From positions 39,574 to 103,573 of the forward strand of contig JACKOY010000013.1 of the NCBI GenBank assembly GCA_024233935.1: DNA of 64,000 nt. The letters are read 5' to 3'. The position numbers and the translations under genes are program-made. Below, piece after piece: positions 34,747-43,377 of the stretch; within the stretch, counting starts at the first letter, position 1; each line of letters starts with the position of its first letter. The notes beneath the pieces are model-generated. The model was not told where the DNA came from. It searched no databases and saw nothing but the letters and a program-made list of their open reading frames with translations. The stretch comes from Spirochaetales bacterium (GTDB lineage Bacteria; Spirochaetota; Leptospiria; Leptospirales; Leptonemataceae).

Positions 34747-36429
34747 TTGAAGTATCGCTCGCATGTTTCTCCCATTATATACGTGGTTCTGGCATGTGTT
34801 GTATGGACTGCGCCCTTGCTGGCCCAGTCCGGTGCGGATTTGCGGCGGGCGGCCGGGAACGGGGACCTGAATCGTATTCGGGAGCTGGTGCGGGCTGGAG
34901 TGAGCGTCGAAAGCCCCAGCAGTTCCGGGCAAACGGCGCTGTATCGAGCAGCACGCAACGGCGAACCGGCGGCGGTTCGCCTCTTGCTGGAGCTGGGCGC
35001 CAATCCAAACGCCCGGGAAGAAGACGGCTGGACGCCCCTGCACACGGCTGCAAAGCGCGGCTACACGGAAATCGTTCGGGCATTACTCGATGGCGGCGCC
35101 GACCCCGAACTCGAAACGGACACCGGACGAACTGCCTGGCATACCGCTCTGGTCTACGATCGCTACGAGACTGCGAACTTCTTTGCGTTGCAATCGGATT
35201 TGCCGGAGGAGCTGAAGGCGCAAATTCGCAGCGGTGATATTGTAATCGGCGGTCATCGCAGCGGACTCTTTGTGCGGCTGTGGTGGTACGAGGCCGAAAG
35301 CGCAACGTCAGCCGGTCGACTCACGCGTTTGCGTCAGCCGTTGGGCGCCGAACATCCCGTACAACGCATTGGCAACGTCGAGCTTGTCAATCCGGACGGT
35401 CGCATTCTTCAGGCCGATGAGACCACGACCCGTACCTTTCAAATGAATGTTCCCCTCGAAGTTACTGAGGAACGTCCGGTCTTTGTCGGTTACGCCATCG
35501 ATCTGGATCAATATCATCCCTATTACGTGGTCTACAATCGAAACTCGCCCGCGTTGAATGCGCCCATTCCTTCGGCGATTCGTGAGGCCTGGCTGCGCGA
35601 CGAACCCCAGTTCGCGCTCAGTGATGCACGCCTGCAGGAAGTGGCGCGCAACCTGAAGCGAGGTCACAGCGACTATATTGCTTTGATTCATGCGGTCTGG
35701 AATTATGTGTACACGCATATGGAGTATCGTTCTCCGCCCGATCGACCCAACACCGCGGCGCAGGTGCTCGAATGGGGTTCCGGGCGTTGCGGGGAATTCA
35801 CCCGACTCACGGTGGCGCTCATGCGCGCAGTCGGTATTGCGGCCCGGCAGGTCAACGCCAGTGCGGCCAGTCCCGAGGGGCCGGACGAACGCGACCACAC
35901 CTGGACCGAGGTGTATGTTCCCGATTTTGGCTGGCTGCCCGTGCAGAGTCAGTTGCCCGTTCCTGAGAACCAGCACTACGAGATGAGCTTTCGCAACCAG
36001 TACGTGGAATCGCGCGGACCGGACTATCGTGTGCACTATTCGCGGGACTACGATGGCGTGCGTCGTTGCCGACCCTATTTTGGGGCCGGTGTATTTGTGC
36101 CGCTTGCTCCGGAACAAAGAGCAGGCGCCATCGCACTGCTCAAAAGAATCAGTGTCTCGCGTTTTTACGATGCGGAGCACTACTTCGAGCAGATTGCCTC
36201 GCAGCCGGCTGAGCTGCAACCCTTGCTCTACTGGATGATGATCGCCACGTCCAATCGGAGTGTGGCCGAAGCTGCAGCCCGCCGCTTCGCGGAACTGGCC
36301 GCGGCCGACAGCGACATAGACTACGAAGACTACTATGAGTTCAGCCCATCGATCGTGCAGGAGCGGCTGGCGCAGATTCGCCGGCCGCTTGCGACGTCGC
36401 GCGGCGGGGAGCAGGAGTCAGAGCGATAA
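34747..36429 (+). CDS. Exported ankyrin-repeat / transglutaminase-like protein
   Basis: TTG 34747 follows GGAGG at good distance and gives 560 residues with a Sec signal (IIYVVLACVVWTAPLLAQ). Residues about 25-140 hold three or four ankyrin repeats (GDLNRIRELVRAG, GQTALYRAARNGEPAAVRLLLELGANPN, GWTPLHTAAKRGYTEIVRALLDGGADPE). A beta-rich middle follows. The transglutaminase-like domain has a complete Cys-His-Asp triad: Cys348 in GSGRCGEFTRLTVALMRAVGI, His384 in ERDHTWTEVYV, and Asp393 in PDFGWLPV. It could be a peptidase or protein cross-linking enzyme in the periplasm, with ankyrins for target binding. This pairing of ankyrin and transglutaminase modules is uncommon. Confidence 0.85.
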   Translation: MKYRSHVSPIIYVVLACVVWTAPLLAQSGADLRRAAGNGDLNRIRELVRAGVSVESPSSSGQTALYRAARNGEPAAVRLLLELGANPNAREEDGWTPLHTAAKRGYTEIVRALLDGGADPELETDTGRTAWHTALVYDRYETANFFALQSDLPEELKAQIRSGDIVIGGHRSGLFVRLWWYEAESATSAGRLTRLRQPLGAEHPVQRIGNVELVNPDGRILQADETTTRTFQMNVPLEVTEERPVFVGYAIDLDQYHPYYVVYNRNSPALNAPIPSAIREAWLRDEPQFALSDARLQEVARNLKRGHSDYIALIHAVWNYVYTHMEYRSPPDRPNTAAQVLEWGSGRCGEFTRLTVALMRAVGIAARQVNASAASPEGPDERDHTWTEVYVPDFGWLPVQSQLPVPENQHYEMSFRNQYVESRGPDYRVHYSRDYDGVRRCRPYFGAGVFVPLAPEQRAGAIALLKRISVSRFYDAEHYFEQIASQPAELQPLLYWMMIATSNRSVAEAAARRFAELAAADSDIDYEDYYEFSPSIVQERLAQIRRPLATSRGGEQESER

Positions 36430-36579
36430 GCCAGGCCGCCCGCAGCATCGAAGGAACGTAGGCCAGGCGCGGACGTTTTTTCTGAAGCGGCCACGGTTTG
36501 CGGGCCGATGCATGACCTGCATTTCTTGACGCGTGAACCACAAAAGCGGGAAGCTGCTCGTGTTTCAGGCGCCTGTTCC

Positions 36580-37575
36580 ATGCCGCTGATTGAAAAATCA
36601 TCCTACCGTCCGCCGGTCCTGTTTCGAGACGCTCACCTGCAGACCATGTATCCGTACGCGTTTCGATTTGTGCGCGGCGTGCGCTATCGTCGTGAGCGCA
36701 TTCGCACTCCGGATGGAGATTTTCTGGATCTGGATTGGTGCGATGGGTCTTCGGCCAGGCCCGGGCGCGTTCACGAAAATCTGGTGGTGGTTTCGCATGG
36801 CCTGGAAGCGAACACACGCTGGTCCTACATACGCGGCATGGTGCGCGCCTTTTTTCGCGCGGGGTTTGATGTGCTGGCCTGGAACTATCGCGGCTGCAGC
36901 GGGCACGATAACCTGGCCTTTGGAAGCTACCATGCCGGAGTGACCCAGGATCTTGAGACGGTGCTTGTGCACGCGGATCGAAGGCATCGTTATCGCAACA
37001 TTGTGCTCGTGGGTTTCAGCCTGGGCGCAAACCTGACCCTGAAATATCTCGGAGAAAAAGCCGACAATCTGGATCCACGCATCAAACGGGCGGTGACCTT
37101 TTCGGCGCCGCTGGACCTCGAGTCCTGTTCCCGGGTTCTCTCGCAACCGGCCAATCGCGTCTACATGGACAAATTCTTGCGGAGCCTGCGTGGCAAGGTC
37201 AAAGCAAAGTCAAAACGATATCCGGGCCGCATTGATGAAAGAGCACTGAAACGCATGCGCACCTTTCGGGAGTTCGACGATTTCTATACGGCGCCGGCCC
37301 ACGGTTTTCAAGACGCCGAAGACTACTGGCGTCGCGCCAGTTCGATTCGTTTGCTCAAATACATTCGTATTCCGACCTTGCTCGTAAGCGCTCAGGACGA
37401 TCCTTTTCTGGGCCCCGAGTGTTACCCGGTGGGTGAAGCCATCGACCATGAATACTTCTTCTTCGAAGCTCCACGCTACGGCGGTCACGTGGGGTTTGTA
37501 TCGTTCAATCGCAGTGGCCTGTATTGGTCCGAACAACGCGCTGTGGATTTTGTGCGTGGTCGTATCTTTCGATAG
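36580..37575 (+). CDS. YheT-family alpha/beta hydrolase
   Basis: ATG 36580 gives 331 residues. Family signatures: YRPPVLFRDAHLQTMYPYAFR near the start, RERIRTPDGDFLDLDWCD, VVVSHGLEANTRWSYIRGM, LAWNYRGCSGHDN, and IVLVGFSLGANLTLKYLGEK with the nucleophile Ser in GFSLGAN. The acid and His are in SAQDDPFLGPE and YGGHVGFV. YheT/EMB8-like enzymes hydrolyse short acyl esters; the physiological substrate is unknown. The protein is cytoplasmic, lacking a signal. A longer frame to 36508 has no family similarity. Confidence 0.9.
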   Translation: MPLIEKSSYRPPVLFRDAHLQTMYPYAFRFVRGVRYRRERIRTPDGDFLDLDWCDGSSARPGRVHENLVVVSHGLEANTRWSYIRGMVRAFFRAGFDVLAWNYRGCSGHDNLAFGSYHAGVTQDLETVLVHADRRHRYRNIVLVGFSLGANLTLKYLGEKADNLDPRIKRAVTFSAPLDLESCSRVLSQPANRVYMDKFLRSLRGKVKAKSKRYPGRIDERALKRMRTFREFDDFYTAPAHGFQDAEDYWRRASSIRLLKYIRIPTLLVSAQDDPFLGPECYPVGEAIDHEYFFFEAPRYGGHVGFVSFNRSGLYWSEQRAVDFVRGRIFR

Positions 37576-37643
37576 TTAGGTGACAGCGCTGAGGCTGGAG
37601 GCCCACAGCCCCAATAGTCAGCGCTCTCGAATGCAAAGCGTAT

Positions 37644-38252
37644 TCAACGTGGCGATTTGCGATGGATGACGGTGGGGCCGATTTCATCATATTCGTCACG
37701 AGTAATCAGGGTCTCTGCAAATATGGACTGGCTCGATGTTTGCGAGGCCATCGCCCAGCTGGAAAAATGTGGCGTCATGAAAAAGGCCGGGACGTTGAAC
37801 GATTCAAAGAAGAGCTGCGTGGTTTGTTCACGTTCCGAGTCAGGACCGGAGGCCGTTTCGTTGATGACGATCGCCACGTCTTCCGGCTCGACGGCGAGCC
37901 GTGCCAGCAGGTGCCGGACGATCTTCTCAAAGGCGTTGCGATCGACGATGCGCTGGCTCTGGACTGCGTAAGTGGTCGTGACACCAGTTCGACTGAGCGC
38001 GTCGTCCCCGTAGTAGGTGGCCGTTCGTTGCATGCCTATCATAGGCCCACCGCCCCCGCTGGTCGCGATGACGGCCGGCATGTTAATCCGTGGTCCGCCT
38101 TCGCCGGCGATTCCGGCCTGAATACGATCCCCGCTGAGATAGAACACGACGGTCTGCTCGGGCGTATTGGCGCTGAGTGGAGCATACGAGGCGAGAGTGA
38201 TCAGCATTACGCTGGCTGCACTCAGGATGGCGTGGGTCGTTCGCTTGGACAT
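37644..38252 (-). CDS. Secreted 'half-actin': eukaryotic-actin-like subdomains 1-2 plus C-terminus, subdomains 3-4 missing
   Basis: 202 residues with a Sec-type signal (THAILSAASVMLITLASYAPLSA, cleavage near 28). From residue 38 it aligns nearly gap-free with eukaryotic actin recalled from memory. AGIAGEGGPR matches actin 19-28. MIGM (71-74) matches the D-loop Met44-Met47. YYGDDALSRTG matches 53-63. FEKIVRHLL matches 82-90, and VEPED 96-100. REQTTQLFFESFNVPA (141-156) matches 116-131, 10-11 of 16 identical. SSWAMAS ends at actin 145. After a 5-residue linker, SIFAETLITRDEYDEIGPTVIHRK (176-199) matches 350-373. Residues 146-349 (subdomains 3 and 4, phosphate loop 2) are absent; P-loop Asp11 is Tyr and Gln137 is His. 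ATP binding is therefore unlikely. It lies downstream of a coiled-coil lipoprotein gene on the same strand. Function unknown. Confidence 0.9.
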   Translation of the reverse strand: MSKRTTHAILSAASVMLITLASYAPLSANTPEQTVVFYLSGDRIQAGIAGEGGPRINMPAVIATSGGGGPMIGMQRTATYYGDDALSRTGVTTTYAVQSQRIVDRNAFEKIVRHLLARLAVEPEDVAIVINETASGPDSEREQTTQLFFESFNVPAFFMTPHFSSWAMASQTSSQSIFAETLITRDEYDEIGPTVIHRKSPR

Positions 38253-38441
38253 GGTCGATTGGACGGGAGAAACGGAATTTTGTTTGTAGAAAAGATCGTC
38301 GACGTGTATCTCCTCGGTTGGTCAGGTCAACCAGGAGCCTGGTGGATAGAAGTATTCGCTTCCAGGTCGCGGCAATTCATGCTTCTGCTTCGCCATCGCC
38401 CCGTTCAAGGAAGCGCCGGTGGAACAGAAACCTCAGTTGTA

Positions 38442-39323
38442 TCACTGTCCCGTTCGGCAGCAGCGTCCCACGTCCCACTCCAAACGCCTCATGCGCTCTT
38501 CGAGATTCTGCACCTGGCCGGTCGGATTTGCGGACTCCAGTCGTCCAATGCGACCTTCCTGATTGCGGATGCTACTCTCCAGGCTCTGTAATCGGCCGCC
38601 GACGGCGCTTGAGGCATTTTCGGCCGATTGGATTCGCTGACTGAAGCGCGCCACTTCGCCGGCGTTCGCGGCGGCCCGATTGCTGTTTTGAGCCGCCAGC
38701 GCGGCGCTATCGGCGGCAGCTCTGGCATTTGCGTTCGCGGCGTTTGCATTTTGCAGAGCTTGATTGGCGGAATTAGCGGCGTTGGTCGCGTTGGCTTCGG
38801 CATTGGCCGCGCGCTGTTGAAGTTGCCGATCCGCAGTTTGCCAGCGCTCCACCAGGCTTCGAAATTCGTTCACAACGTTCTGTGTGGCCGACTCCTGTCG
38901 GTTGCGCCGGGCCTGCTCGAGCTCTGCCGCGGTTTGTTCGCGCATAGTGGCCACGTTTTGACGATCGGAATCCGTCGCCTGTCTTAATTCCGCGATCGCC
39001 TGCCGATCAGTTCGCGAATTTCGCAGGTTTTCCTGAATTTCAGCTCGAAGCGCGGGGTCGTAGTTGGATTCAAAGCGGGACCACTTCTCTTGAAAGGCCA
39101 GCATCTGGCCGTCGAGCGCGCTTTGCTGGGCCTCCATGCGCTCGTCCAGCTGGTCCGAATAGATCCGCATTCGTTCATCCAGAGCACCCTGGCTTCCTCC
39201 GAGTTCGCGTTGTTGGGCCTGCAGTGCATAGACCTGCTGCCGCAGGGCTTCGACCTCTCCCATCGTTGCGCACCGGGAGAAAGCTGACAGTAAAGCGACC
39301 GGTAAGAACTTGCGAGCTTTCAT
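38442..39323 (-). CDS. Coiled-coil lipoprotein, Ala/Asn-rich
   Basis: 293 residues. The N-terminus (FLPVALLSAFSRC) is a lipoprotein-type signal though the lipobox FSRC is atypical. The mature protein starts with heptads (MGEVEALRQQVYALQAQQREL) and continues as one long predicted coiled coil (ALDERMRIYSDQLDERME, LEQARRNRQ). A central Ala/Asn-rich segment (AEANATNAANSANQALQNAN...) of about 60 residues could be a helical rod, then RIQSAENASSAVGGRLQSLESSIRNQEGRIGRLES and a final MRRLEWDVGRCC. This predicts an elongated periplasmic or surface fibre, like Lpp or a tail-fibre stalk. The half-actin gene follows 189 nt downstream on the same strand. Confidence 0.72.
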   Translation of the reverse strand: MKARKFLPVALLSAFSRCATMGEVEALRQQVYALQAQQRELGGSQGALDERMRIYSDQLDERMEAQQSALDGQMLAFQEKWSRFESNYDPALRAEIQENLRNSRTDRQAIAELRQATDSDRQNVATMREQTAAELEQARRNRQESATQNVVNEFRSLVERWQTADRQLQQRAANAEANATNAANSANQALQNANAANANARAAADSAALAAQNSNRAAANAGEVARFSQRIQSAENASSAVGGRLQSLESSIRNQEGRIGRLESANPTGQVQNLEERMRRLEWDVGRCCRTGQ

Positions 39324-39506
39324 TCAAGACCCTCTGGCTGTGAGCTGATTGTTTGACGAGGGGGCGGGGGGAGAGTGCGACTCTTTTCTGCCCGCGCCTC
39401 CTTGAACTTTCCAGAATGCTTTCTGATTGCAGCCGTTGCTTGCCCGGCGGGTCTCAGGTTACCTGAATGCAAATCGTAAGAAATGATTTGACCGGCTCTC
39501 CGCGCA

Positions 39507-39845
39507 ATGTCTGATTCACTCATGCAGGATGCGAAGACGGTCATCTATGGCCAACATCAGCCGGAGCTTCTGGATCTGGTTGTACTCGGCCCGGATCGTA
39601 AGCCGCTGAAGCGGGTGGCTATTGACGCTGCACTTTCGGTTGGTCAGAGCAACGGGGACCTGAAGGTCGAAGACAGCCGCCTGGCAAGCCCACATTTCAG
39701 CATCGTGCAAAATCAAACCGGGCACGTTCTGAAACCCAATTCAGCGAATGATTCCGTATTCAAGCGGGTTCAAAAATCAGAGCTGCGGGAAGGCGACGAA
39801 ATTCGCATTGGGGGCCGGGTAATCCGGGTTCGACGCAAGTCTTGA
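39507..39845 (+). CDS. FHA-domain protein (single, short)
   Basis: 112 residues, essentially one forkhead-associated domain: LLDLVVLGPDRKPLKRVAI, then VGQSNGDLKVEDSRLASPHFSIVQNQ, where the canonical GRS..S..H is degenerate (GQS, SPH), and LREGDEIRIGGRVIRVRRKS. FHA domains bind phosphothreonine peptides. The Ser and His equivalents to the phosphate-binding residues are kept in part, so binding is likely but unproven. The 3' end overlaps the STAS gene on the opposite strand. First gene in the kinase/phosphatase/FHA cluster. Confidence 0.7.
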   Translation: MSDSLMQDAKTVIYGQHQPELLDLVVLGPDRKPLKRVAIDAALSVGQSNGDLKVEDSRLASPHFSIVQNQTGHVLKPNSANDSVFKRVQKSELREGDEIRIGGRVIRVRRKS

Positions 39846-40215
39846 GCGTACGGGTTCTTTCCGCGGTCTTGAACAGAGGAAGTATCTTCTGAAAATGTAA
39901 ATGTCCGATCAGGTCACTCACTTCGGGGATTGCGTTCACGATTCGAAGCATGCCTCCGACATTTCTGGTCCGACGGGCGCAGTTGATCAGCACGGAGAGG
40001 GATGTCGACCGCAGGCGTTCCAGGGAAGAACGATCGATTACGATCTTTCTTATGTCCTTTTCGAGCAGTGTCTCCACCGCAGCTTCCAGTTTTAGGGCGC
40101 TCCGCGAATCGAGCTCGCCTGTCACGTCAAGAACCGTGGCGCCACTTTCCTGGTTATGCCTGGAATTTATCTGGAATTTTCGCGGTCCGATGCGAAAAAG
40201 GTGTCTGAAGCCCAT
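39760..40215 (-). CDS. STAS-domain (anti-anti-sigma-like) protein
   Basis: 151 residues with a SpoIIAA/RsbV-like STAS domain: ATVLDVTGELDSRSALKLEAAVETLLEKDIRKIVIDRSSLERLRSTSLSVLINCARRTRNVGGMLRIVNAIPEV. The phosphorylatable Ser lies in the RSTSLSVL loop, normally DSSGL. The C-terminal 30 residues extend past the domain over the end of the FHA gene on the other strand. STAS proteins are switched by Ser kinases and PP2C phosphatases, and a PP2C gene is the next gene on the plus strand, so a partner-switch pair is plausible. No obvious RsbW kinase is present. Confidence 0.78.
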   Translation of the reverse strand: MGFRHLFRIGPRKFQINSRHNQESGATVLDVTGELDSRSALKLEAAVETLLEKDIRKIVIDRSSLERLRSTSLSVLINCARRTRNVGGMLRIVNAIPEVSDLIGHLHFQKILPLFKTAERTRTLKTCVEPGLPGPQCEFRRLPAALIFEPA

Positions 40216-40305
40216 TGCGAATGGTAAACCAGTTCGCGGTCATGTAAAGGATTTCTTGAAGAATCGATTGGCCGGTGGTTAGCAAACTTTAACGTCCAAA
40301 AGCGC

Positions 40306-41097
40306 ATGGAAAACCAGTCACATACGATTCAGCTATTTGGTATCAGTGATAAGGGTTCAGTGCGCGCCGACAATCAAGATACGATCTTGCTGGGCGAGTT
40401 GAGCAGGGGGCAGAAGCTGGCTTCCGGCAAACCACTGGTTGCGAGCACACCGCTGTATTTGGTTGTTGCCGACGGAATGGGGGGTGCCGCGGGCGGATTG
40501 CTCGCGGCCGAAACCGTGACCAACATCAGCTTCCGTCGCCTGTGTGATGCCGACTCTTCCGATGCGTCATCGGTCTCGGCTGCTTTGATGGAGGCGGACA
40601 AAGAGATAAAGGCGCGGGTCCAGTCCAATCCGGAACTGCGGGGCATGGGGGCAGTCGCCACGGCCTGTATCTTTCAGGATGGTAGAATCTTCGGAGCGCA
40701 GGTCGGGGATACCCGGCTGTATCGATTTCGTGGAAAGAGTCTGGCTCGTCTGACTTCTGACCAGACGCGGGTCGCCGAATTGGTCAAGCAGGGGCTGCTT
40801 GCCGAGCAGGACGCGGAGAATCATCCGGAAAAGCACGTGGTGTTGCAGGCCATCGGACCTATGGAGAACCTGGAGCCGGTGTCCTTTGCAGAATCGACCG
40901 CTGCGGATGACGTTTACCTCATCTGCAGCGATGGCCTGACCAGGCATGTGAACGATCAAGAGATAGAAGCGGAGCTGGGAACCGCCAGAAGTCTGGAGTC
41001 CCTCGGAAGACGTTTATTGGAGCGGGCCATTTCGGGCGGTGGGGAGGATAACATCAGTATCGTTCTCGCCCGCATTGTTGGAGACTCGACTGGGTAG
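40306..41097 (+). CDS. PP2C-type Ser/Thr protein phosphatase
   Basis: 263 residues with all PP2C motifs: GSVRADNQDTILLG, VVADGMGGAAGGLLAAE (metal Asp56), GAVATACIFQDGRIFGAQVGDTRLYRFRG, DDVYLICSDGLTRHV (metal Asp) and GGGEDNISIVLARI. The full set of metal-binding Asp residues suggests an active Mn2+-dependent phosphatase. It has no transmembrane segment. Next to a Ser/Thr kinase and FHA proteins it probably reverses the kinase's phosphothreonine marks or acts on the STAS protein. ATG 40306. Confidence 0.9.
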   Translation: MENQSHTIQLFGISDKGSVRADNQDTILLGELSRGQKLASGKPLVASTPLYLVVADGMGGAAGGLLAAETVTNISFRRLCDADSSDASSVSAALMEADKEIKARVQSNPELRGMGAVATACIFQDGRIFGAQVGDTRLYRFRGKSLARLTSDQTRVAELVKQGLLAEQDAENHPEKHVVLQAIGPMENLEPVSFAESTAADDVYLICSDGLTRHVNDQEIEAELGTARSLESLGRRLLERAISGGGEDNISIVLARIVGDSTG

Positions 41098-41130
41098 CAT
41101 GAGGGCTTAGCCTGTGCTTGAGAGGAGCTG

Positions 41131-41658
41131 ATGAGTCAACCTACGGAATACAAAAATCGGAAACAGTGTCCGCTCGAAAGCTGCGGCACCTTCAACGACC
41201 CTGACGCCAACTTCTGCGAAAGTTGTGGGACTCCCCTCGACGCTTCCGGGTCGGCAGCCAAAACCGTTCTTGCCGGCCATGATACAAACATCGAAGCGGG
41301 AACTGCCGCTTCACGAGACACAGGGCCGGGCGGTCAAAAGACTCAGGTGTGGGGCGGGTCGGCTGCGCCGGAGCTGGAATTGGTTCTGCTCGACGAGAAC
41401 GGCCAGGAGAGTTTCTGCCTCTCCGTTACGGGCGAGCATACAATCGGCCGCTCGGACGCGGAACTGACCGTGCCCGAAAGCTACGTTTCCCGGCGTCATT
41501 GCGTCGTGCGTGTCGTGGGGGATAGAGTCGAACTAATCGATGATGGGAGCACCAACGGCACCTTCTTAAAGCTGCGGGATCAAGATCAAGTGGTGCAACC
41601 GGGGGACGAATACCTGGCGGGTTCTACGCTATTTCGCATCGAAAAACGGAGCAGTTAG
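41131..41658 (+). CDS. Zinc-ribbon/FHA-domain protein
   Basis: 175 residues. N-terminal zinc ribbon with four Cys (KQCPLESCGTFNDPDANFCESCGTPLD), a flexible Thr/Gly-rich linker with TQVW that could be a phosphoacceptor region, then a canonical FHA domain: GEHTIGRSDAELTVPESYVSRRHCVVRVVGDRVELIDDGSTNGTFLKL. The phosphothreonine-binding residues (Arg in GRS, Ser/Arg in VSRRH, Asn in STNGT) are all present. SD GAGGAG precedes ATG 41131. Zinc ribbon plus FHA recurs at 43378 and, with a kinase, at 44038. Confidence 0.88.
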   Translation: MSQPTEYKNRKQCPLESCGTFNDPDANFCESCGTPLDASGSAAKTVLAGHDTNIEAGTAASRDTGPGGQKTQVWGGSAAPELELVLLDENGQESFCLSVTGEHTIGRSDAELTVPESYVSRRHCVVRVVGDRVELIDDGSTNGTFLKLRDQDQVVQPGDEYLAGSTLFRIEKRSS

Positions 41659-41659
41659 G

Positions 41660-43366
41660 GTGAGTTCCTTTTCCGGATTGAAAGCAATGACAATTACGAG
41701 GAGTGCGAGTTTGATCAGGACGATTTCGATCATCTTTTGCCTGGGTTTCGCATTGTCCGGATGCGAGGGCTCCGGGGCGCTTCCCGAGCTGGATCCGGAT
41801 CAGCCGTTTTTTCAGTACCGAGCCCCGGATAGCGTTTCCTTCGAAGTGCTGGCGGATCGCTACGACACCACCCCCGACCGAATCCGGGAACTGAATAAGA
41901 CCCAACCAGGCCCGCTTGTGTATCGCGTACCGAACCGACCACCGCATCGGCTCGAAAGATTGCAGGGAAGCATGACCCCGGCCGAGTTTTCCCGGGAGCG
42001 TCAACTGGAAGAAGCGACCGTCCGTCGGCTGAACCGTTTTGCACTTCAGTCCCGCGGTGAAGCTCTGAATGTCTACGTGCTCCCCGAGCGGGAGCACCCC
42101 TGGTTTTTTGCGCGCTTTTTCTATCAGCAGGGATTCGAAAACCTGTCCTGGCTTGTTTATCCGCTGGCGGTCGCCTTGCCTCTGTTGTTGCTGGGCCTGC
42201 TTTTTTTAGGCGTGCGTCTTTTTCAGAAGCGTGAGCCGGCTCCGGTTGCCCAGGCAGGACCGAAACCGCAAAAAGCATGGATCGAAATCGAGGTCCTGAA
42301 GGGAGCCCGGGCGGGTGAACGGTTACGACTGGAGCAGGAGGATGCTCTTATTGGTCGCGGGGCCAATTGTCGCCTGCGTTTTGAAAACGATTCCATGGTT
42401 TCGGGCATGCACGGGGAAATATACTATGATAACGAGGGCTGGCATTACCGGGATGTGGCCAGCACGAACGGTTCGTTTGTCGGCGGGCGGCGAGTGGAGA
42501 ATCATCGCTTGAGTGTGGGAGACGTTATTGAACTTGGTTTTGAAGGCGTGCAACTGAAGGTTACACCCTATACTCCTTCACACGCGCGCGCCGTGGGTCG
42601 GGGAACGACTTTTATTAGGGAGATTGCGGGCACGACGGTAAAGGGTAAAACACGGGTCTTCAAATACGGGTTGGGATCTCTTGCGGCGGCATTGATCGTT
42701 CTGGGTATTTGGACTCTCGCAATTGAGGAGCGGGTTTCCCTGAACGAGCAGAAGCTGAGCGCTCACGAGACCGAGCTCGAACGCCTGGGTCTTCGCGTTG
42801 ATCAGATCGACGCCCAGATTGCCGATCTGGAGCAGAATCAGGTCGGGGTTTCGGCGGGCCTTCGAGAGCTTGCCAGTCAACACGCTGCCATCGCTTCTCA
42901 GGTCGCTCAGAATAGTGAGGACATCGCCCGATTGGAGCAGGCCGTTCAGCAACTGGCCGGACAACTAGACGAGATGTCCTCGGAAACGGCCCGTTTTGCG
43001 CGCAAGGTAGCCGAATTACAGGCGGCTGTAGAACAGGGTAACCAGGCACGCGTTGAGCAGCTGACGCCGGAAGTGCAGGCGCAGTACAACCGTATGCGTT
43101 CCATCGCGAGCGGCGTTTCGGTGGGTCTGGATCTTCTGGAATCCCATACGGGAATCTCTCAGACTTCGGAAGAAGAGGCCCGTGGCGGGGGCCTTGCCTT
43201 TCGCTTCTTGCGCACCGCTCACCACTCTATTGAAAACATTTCCCCGGTGCTGGGCACGGCCTTTGGTATTGTTAAGAGCCTGGTAGATAACGAAATCGTA
43301 ATTGGCCTGACCGGTATTGCAAACGAGATGAATCTGCTGGGGCCTTTTGCGGTTTTTCTGGTGTAG
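41660..43366 (+). CDS. LysM-like/TM/FHA/coiled-coil membrane protein
   Basis: 568 residues from GTG 41660. In order: lipoprotein signal (TISIIFCLGFALSGC), LysM-like segment (SFEVLADRYDTTPDRIRELN), a coupled linker, TM helix (WLVYPLAVALPLLLLGLLFLGVRLF), FHA domain (AGERLRLEQEDALIGRGANCRLRFENDSMVSGMHGEIYYDNEGWHYRDVASTNGSFVGG), a second TM (GLGSLAAALIVLGIWTLAI), a long heptad coiled coil, and a C-terminal tail. If both the lipobox and TM are used, LysM is periplasmic and FHA cytoplasmic, so the protein could link peptidoglycan sensing to phosphothreonine binding. The start may instead be ATG 41687. It lies in tandem with the other FHA genes. Confidence 0.82.
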   Translation: MSSFSGLKAMTITRSASLIRTISIIFCLGFALSGCEGSGALPELDPDQPFFQYRAPDSVSFEVLADRYDTTPDRIRELNKTQPGPLVYRVPNRPPHRLERLQGSMTPAEFSRERQLEEATVRRLNRFALQSRGEALNVYVLPEREHPWFFARFFYQQGFENLSWLVYPLAVALPLLLLGLLFLGVRLFQKREPAPVAQAGPKPQKAWIEIEVLKGARAGERLRLEQEDALIGRGANCRLRFENDSMVSGMHGEIYYDNEGWHYRDVASTNGSFVGGRRVENHRLSVGDVIELGFEGVQLKVTPYTPSHARAVGRGTTFIREIAGTTVKGKTRVFKYGLGSLAAALIVLGIWTLAIEERVSLNEQKLSAHETELERLGLRVDQIDAQIADLEQNQVGVSAGLRELASQHAAIASQVAQNSEDIARLEQAVQQLAGQLDEMSSETARFARKVAELQAAVEQGNQARVEQLTPEVQAQYNRMRSIASGVSVGLDLLESHTGISQTSEEEARGGGLAFRFLRTAHHSIENISPVLGTAFGIVKSLVDNEIVIGLTGIANEMNLLGPFAVFLV

Positions 43367-43377
43367 GTGATTCGATC

